Origin: Sulfurimonas sp.
GTDB lineage: Bacteria > Campylobacterota > Campylobacteria > Campylobacterales > Sulfurimonadaceae
NCBI GenBank assembly: GCA_002733945.2
Contig: NVXO02000006.1
Coordinates: forward strand, 75,073-86,647
Direction: 5' to 3'
DNA length: 11,575 bases
The translations under genes were made by a program, and so were the position numbers. Positions within the stretch are counted from its first letter, which is position 1. Each line of letters starts with the position of its first letter. Below are positions 8,856 through 11,575 of the stretch, piece by piece. The notes beneath the pieces were generated by a model. The model did not search any database. It had not been told where the DNA came from and saw nothing but the letters and a program-made list of their open reading frames with translations.

Positions 8856-9698
8856 TTAGTCCCTAAGATGTGACAAGAAACCTTCAATTTCTTCTTCACT
8901 TGAAAATTCTATTGTGAGTGTTTTTTTACTTGTTTTTGATTTTAATCCAAAATATTGCAGTCTATTTTTTAAGCTGTCAAAATCATAAGATTCTTCTTCT
9001 TTTTGTCTAATAAGAGGTTTATTGCTAGTCTTATTAGCCTTTATCATTGCTTCAACTTCTCTCACGCTCAGTTTTTGTCCAATAATGGAATTTACTATAA
9101 GTTGTTGCTCTTTATCATTAAGACCTACTAAAACTTTTGCATGTCCTGCGGAGATTTTCTTCTCTAAAAGTATCTTTTGCGTTTTACTTGAAAGCTGTAG
9201 TAGTCTTAAAGTATTTGTAACATGTGTTCTACTTTTATGCACCATATTTGCTAGTTCATCATGTGTTAAATCATGGAGTTTGATAAGCTCAGAGTAAGCA
9301 TCTGCAAGTTCAATAGAATTTAATTCTTCACGTTGAATATTTTCAATAAGAGCAAATTGACGCATCTTTTGTTCATCAGAGTTTAGAACAATTGCACGTA
9401 TCTCTTTTAGTTTTGCCAATTTACTCGCACGAAATCTTCTCTCACCTGCGATAAGAACATAACCATCTATATCTTCAGTTACAACGATAGGTTGGATTAA
9501 ACCATCTTCTTTAATTGAGTCTGCAAGTTCTGAGAGAGAACTCTCGTCAAAAGTTTTTCTAGGCTGAAATGGATTAGGTCTTATGTCTTTAAGGGCTATC
9601 TCTAAAACCATATCACGTTGAGAACCTTCGTTCTCGTATGCTTCATCCATCTCGCCTAAAAGTGCATCTAATCCTCTTCCTAGTCTCTGTGTCTTCAT
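8856..9698 (-). CDS. parB: ParB/Spo0J chromosome-partitioning protein (CTPase, parS-binding)
   Basis: The 280-residue protein has all ParB parts in order: the N-terminal ParA-contact motif RLGRGLDALLGE (5-16), the ParB/Srx nucleotide domain with NPFQPRKTF (42-50) and the GERRFR motif (85-90) that binds CTP and serves spreading, ENIQRE (119-124), a helix-turn-helix region (about 144-170, LTHDELANMVHKSRTHVTNT) for parS recognition, and a C-terminal dimer domain (about 236-280). It loads at parS sites near the origin and is moved by ParA. The ATG overlaps the parA stop by one base (TAATG) and lacks a Shine-Dalgarno sequence, so it is probably coupled to parA. It is the last gene before the atp promoter. 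Confidence 0.95.
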   Translation of the reverse strand: MKTQRLGRGLDALLGEMDEAYENEGSQRDMVLEIALKDIRPNPFQPRKTFDESSLSELADSIKEDGLIQPIVVTEDIDGYVLIAGERRFRASKLAKLKEIRAIVLNSDEQKMRQFALIENIQREELNSIELADAYSELIKLHDLTHDELANMVHKSRTHVTNTLRLLQLSSKTQKILLEKKISAGHAKVLVGLNDKEQQLIVNSIIGQKLSVREVEAMIKANKTSNKPLIRQKEEESYDFDSLKNRLQYFGLKSKTSKKTLTIEFSSEEEIEGFLSHLRD

Positions 9699-10480
9699 TA
9701 TTTGATAATCGCTTGTGCTAAATTTTGGTAAGCGATAGAACCACTTGATTTTACATCATAAAGAATTGCAGGTTTACCAAAAGATGGTGCCTCTGCTAGT
9801 TTTACATTTCTTGGTACTACTATATATTTTCCGCTATCATCTTTAAAGAACTTACCTTTAAAATGCTGTCTTAAATCTGCAAAAACCTGCTTTGATAGAT
9901 TATTTTGAGAACTAAACATTGTAGGTAAGAAACCTTTTACACTCAGTTTTGGATTAATAGACTTTTTCACAAGTTTAACTGTATTTAAAAGCTGTGCTAA
10001 ACCCTCTAATGCAAAAAATTCGCACTGAATAGGAATAATCACTGAATTTGATGCAGAGAGTGCATTAATAGTCATAGGACCAAGTGCTGGTGGCGAGTCT
10101 ATAATGATATAATCATAATCTTTTTTAACATTAGCTATAGCATTTTTGAGTACTAGTTCACGGCCTTTAGCCTTATCTGTATCATAATACTCTTTTTCAA
10201 TTCCAACTAGACCTATGTTTGATGGAGCTAAGTGAAGAGTGGGTAAATCAGACTTTAAAATTATATCTTTTAATTTTTTTGTTCCAATAAGTACATGATA
10301 GATATTAAACTCATAATCATTACGGTGAAAACCAAACGAAGTTGTTGCATTTGCTTGAGGATCTGAGTCTATTAAGAGTACTTTTTTTTCTGCTACTGCA
10401 AGAGATGCTGCTAAATTAACAGCTGTTGTTGTTTTACCGACACCACCCTTTTGGTTTGCAATTACGATTACTTCACTCAT
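9698..10480 (-). CDS. parA: ParA/Soj chromosome-partitioning ATPase
   Basis: The 260-residue P-loop ATPase has the deviant Walker A box KGGVGKTT (11-18, with the signature lysine K11), the A' motif VLLIDSDPQAN (34-44) and Walker B IIIDSPP (125-131). There is no N-terminal helix-turn-helix, so it is the short chromosomal Soj type, not a plasmid type Ia autorepressor. It binds DNA as an ATP dimer and is stimulated by ParB to move the origin region. The ATG at 10480 overlaps the birA stop in ATGA. The nearest AAAGGA is 13 bases upstream, too far for normal use, so coupling to birA is likely. It belongs to the MinD/ParA superfamily, but the adjacent parB settles the identity. Confidence 0.95.
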   Translation of the reverse strand: MSEVIVIANQKGGVGKTTTAVNLAASLAVAEKKVLLIDSDPQANATTSFGFHRNDYEFNIYHVLIGTKKLKDIILKSDLPTLHLAPSNIGLVGIEKEYYDTDKAKGRELVLKNAIANVKKDYDYIIIDSPPALGPMTINALSASNSVIIPIQCEFFALEGLAQLLNTVKLVKKSINPKLSVKGFLPTMFSSQNNLSKQVFADLRQHFKGKFFKDDSGKYIVVPRNVKLAEAPSFGKPAILYDVKSSGSIAYQNLAQAIIK

Positions 10481-11112
10481 CTTAAACTATATATCCTTTC
10501 ACCATTTATATTTAAACTTCCATCATTCTCAAGGACCGCTTCGCTAAGTGAAACTTTTCTGCCTTTGACATATGTAAAGAAGTTTAGATTTGTGCAAAAG
10601 TTTATCTTATATTTGCTAAAGACTTGCTTCCATAATGGTTTTTTTTCTATATTTTTAAAATAACTTTCTAGTATTATATGTTTATCAAGCTCTAAATCTA
10701 AGCTTGCAAAGCCATTTTTGGACTTGATCAAGTTCAAACCAACTCCACAAATAATAGTATCGTTAACAACATTTGTAATCATACCTCCAACTTTATCTTC
10801 ATTTACATACAAATCATTAGGCCATTTAAGAAAAACCTTAGAACCGAGAGATTCAAGTGTCTCTTTCAAAAGGTATGAAAAATAGATAGAAGAGGATTCT
10901 AGTTTTAAGTCTTTGGGTAAATCACTGAGTGCTAAGGCAAAAGATAAAAAGAGGTTGCCCTTTTGTGATGTCCAAGTATTATTACGACTCCCAATACCCT
11001 CAGTTTGCATTTCACAAACGACGGCTAAAGGTAGAGAAGGTTTAGTGTTTTTTATCAGGTCTTTTAAATAAAGTTGTGTAGAGGTAAGTGTATCAAAATA
11101 AAATGTCTTCAA
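10477..11112 (-). CDS. birA: Biotin--[acetyl-CoA-carboxylase] ligase, without repressor domain
   Basis: The 211-residue protein attaches biotin, via biotinyl-AMP, to the carrier lysine of biotin-dependent carboxylases. Visible motifs are the N-terminal DTLTSTQ (7-13), the adenylate-binding loop EGIGSRNNTWTS (38-49), the core LKWPNDLYVNEDKVGG (95-110) with the conserved lysine K107, and CGVGLNL (122-128). A short C-terminal beta domain ends the protein. It lacks the N-terminal DNA-binding domain of E. coli BirA, so it should be an enzyme only. The start is TTG at 11112, giving a 20-base overlap with fmt. An in-frame TAG lies two codons upstream, and later starts would remove the STQ motif, so TTG is favoured although its Shine-Dalgarno match is weak. 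Confidence 0.92.
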   Translation of the reverse strand: MKTFYFDTLTSTQLYLKDLIKNTKPSLPLAVVCEMQTEGIGSRNNTWTSQKGNLFLSFALALSDLPKDLKLESSSIYFSYLLKETLESLGSKVFLKWPNDLYVNEDKVGGMITNVVNDTIICGVGLNLIKSKNGFASLDLELDKHIILESYFKNIEKKPLWKQVFSKYKINFCTNLNFFTYVKGRKVSLSEAVLENDGSLNINGERIYSLR

Positions 11113-11575
11113 CTGCTAATCTTTTCCCATTAATGTAAGAGATAACACTCATCTCTTTTTTTGACTGTGGTTGAACAGTATAAATTTTTATACTCCCCTT
11201 CTCACAAGACACAACTATAAAGTCATTACTAATTTCAAGAATTTTTCCGGCTTCACCAAGAGTGCATTTATCAAGCATCTCAATCTTTTTTAGCTTTAAG
11301 CCATTTTCTAAATAGATTCCAGGCCAAGGAGTAAATGCCCTATATTTATTGTAAAGAGTATGTGCATTATCAAAACTTACTTTACCATCTGATTTAGATA
11401 TTTTTTTACAGTGTGTTGATTCTTCATCGTTTTGTTTTACAGGTCTATAACTCTCAAAGTTTTTTATTACATCGACTGTTAAGTTTGTTGCAACTTCAGT
11501 AAGAGTATTAAATAGTGTCTCGACCATCATATCTTTAGATACATCAATAGTATCTATTTTCAAAATATCACCAGT
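11093..11575 (-). CDS. fmt: Methionyl-tRNA formyltransferase (C-terminal part, cut by window edge)
   Basis: The 160 residues in the window are the C-terminal half of Fmt, which formylates the initiator Met-tRNA; the reading frame stays open to base 11575. The first visible residues are TGDIL, the conserved Fmt motif at the end of the catalytic domain, so the protein clearly begins outside. The C-terminal OB-like domain that holds the tRNA follows, with RAFTPWPGIYLENG at about residues 79-92 and a final GKRLAVEDILF. The TTG codon at 11563 encodes an internal leucine, not a start. The 3' end overlaps birA by 20 bases. The catalytic N-H-D motif is outside the window. Confidence 0.93.
   Translation of the reverse strand, partial: TGDILKIDTIDVSKDMMVETLFNTLTEVATNLTVDVIKNFESYRPVKQNDEESTHCKKISKSDGKVSFDNAHTLYNKYRAFTPWPGIYLENGLKLKKIEMLDKCTLGEAGKILEISNDFIVVSCEKGSIKIYTVQPQSKKEMSVISYINGKRLAVEDILF

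Noticed and set aside
8826..8862. Terminator between parB and atpF'
   Set aside because: AGGG, an AT palindrome and CCCT can pair loosely, but the outer stem is only 4-5 base pairs with unpaired bases inside. No T-run follows in the transcript direction, so it does not meet the pattern of an intrinsic terminator.
11561..11563. Start codon for a short stand-alone gene at the right edge
   Set aside because: The TTG is the internal Leu of the Fmt motif TGDIL. The frame stays open to the window end, so this is the tail of fmt and not a separate small gene.

Overview
The window is a compact, AT-rich stretch of bacterial chromosome. All 16 genes (14 complete, one cut at each edge) lie on the minus strand, so the reading order runs from the right end to the left: fmt (C-terminal part), birA, parA, parB, atpF', atpF, atpH, atpA, atpG, atpD, atpC, tolQ/exbB, tolR/exbD, tolA/tonB-like, tolB, pal (first 23 codons). 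This order is characteristic of Campylobacterota (formerly Epsilonproteobacteria); from memory, Campylobacter jejuni and Helicobacter pylori carry essentially the same series. Protein wording (for example AtpA, AtpD and ParA) and low GC suggest a free-living sulfur-oxidising relative such as Sulfurimonas. The phylum is a confident call; the genus is only a guess.

Region 1 (11575 to 8856): fmt, birA, parA and parB overlap one another by 20, 4 and 1 bases and are probably translated in a coupled series. They supply formyl-Met-tRNA for initiation, biotinylation of carboxylases, and the chromosomal ParAB segregation pair. No convincing parS site was found here.

Region 2 (8855 to 3023): an 84-base gap holds a strong TATAAT promoter and a perfect AGGAGGT ribosome binding site. 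It opens the F1 plus stator part of the ATP synthase: b', b, delta, alpha, gamma, beta, epsilon. The membrane subunits a and c (atpB, atpE) are absent, as expected for this phylum, where they lie elsewhere. The b subunit carries a signal-peptide-like N-terminus in addition to its membrane anchor.

Region 3 (3022 to 1): the Tol-Pal envelope system follows atpC after only 4 bases, with no terminator seen, so the proton-driven TolQ-TolR motor is probably co-transcribed with the ATP synthase. TolA is short and has a reduced linker. tolB starts at TTG. pal has its own TATAAT promoter in the only other intergenic gap.

The only non-coding gaps longer than 25 bases are 72-140 and 8772-8855, and no stretch of 300 bases lacks a gene. 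No mobile element, RNA gene, CRISPR array or phage gene was seen. This is a conserved core region. I see no evidence of an undescribed system, and the findings concern gene architecture, start sites and small regulatory details.
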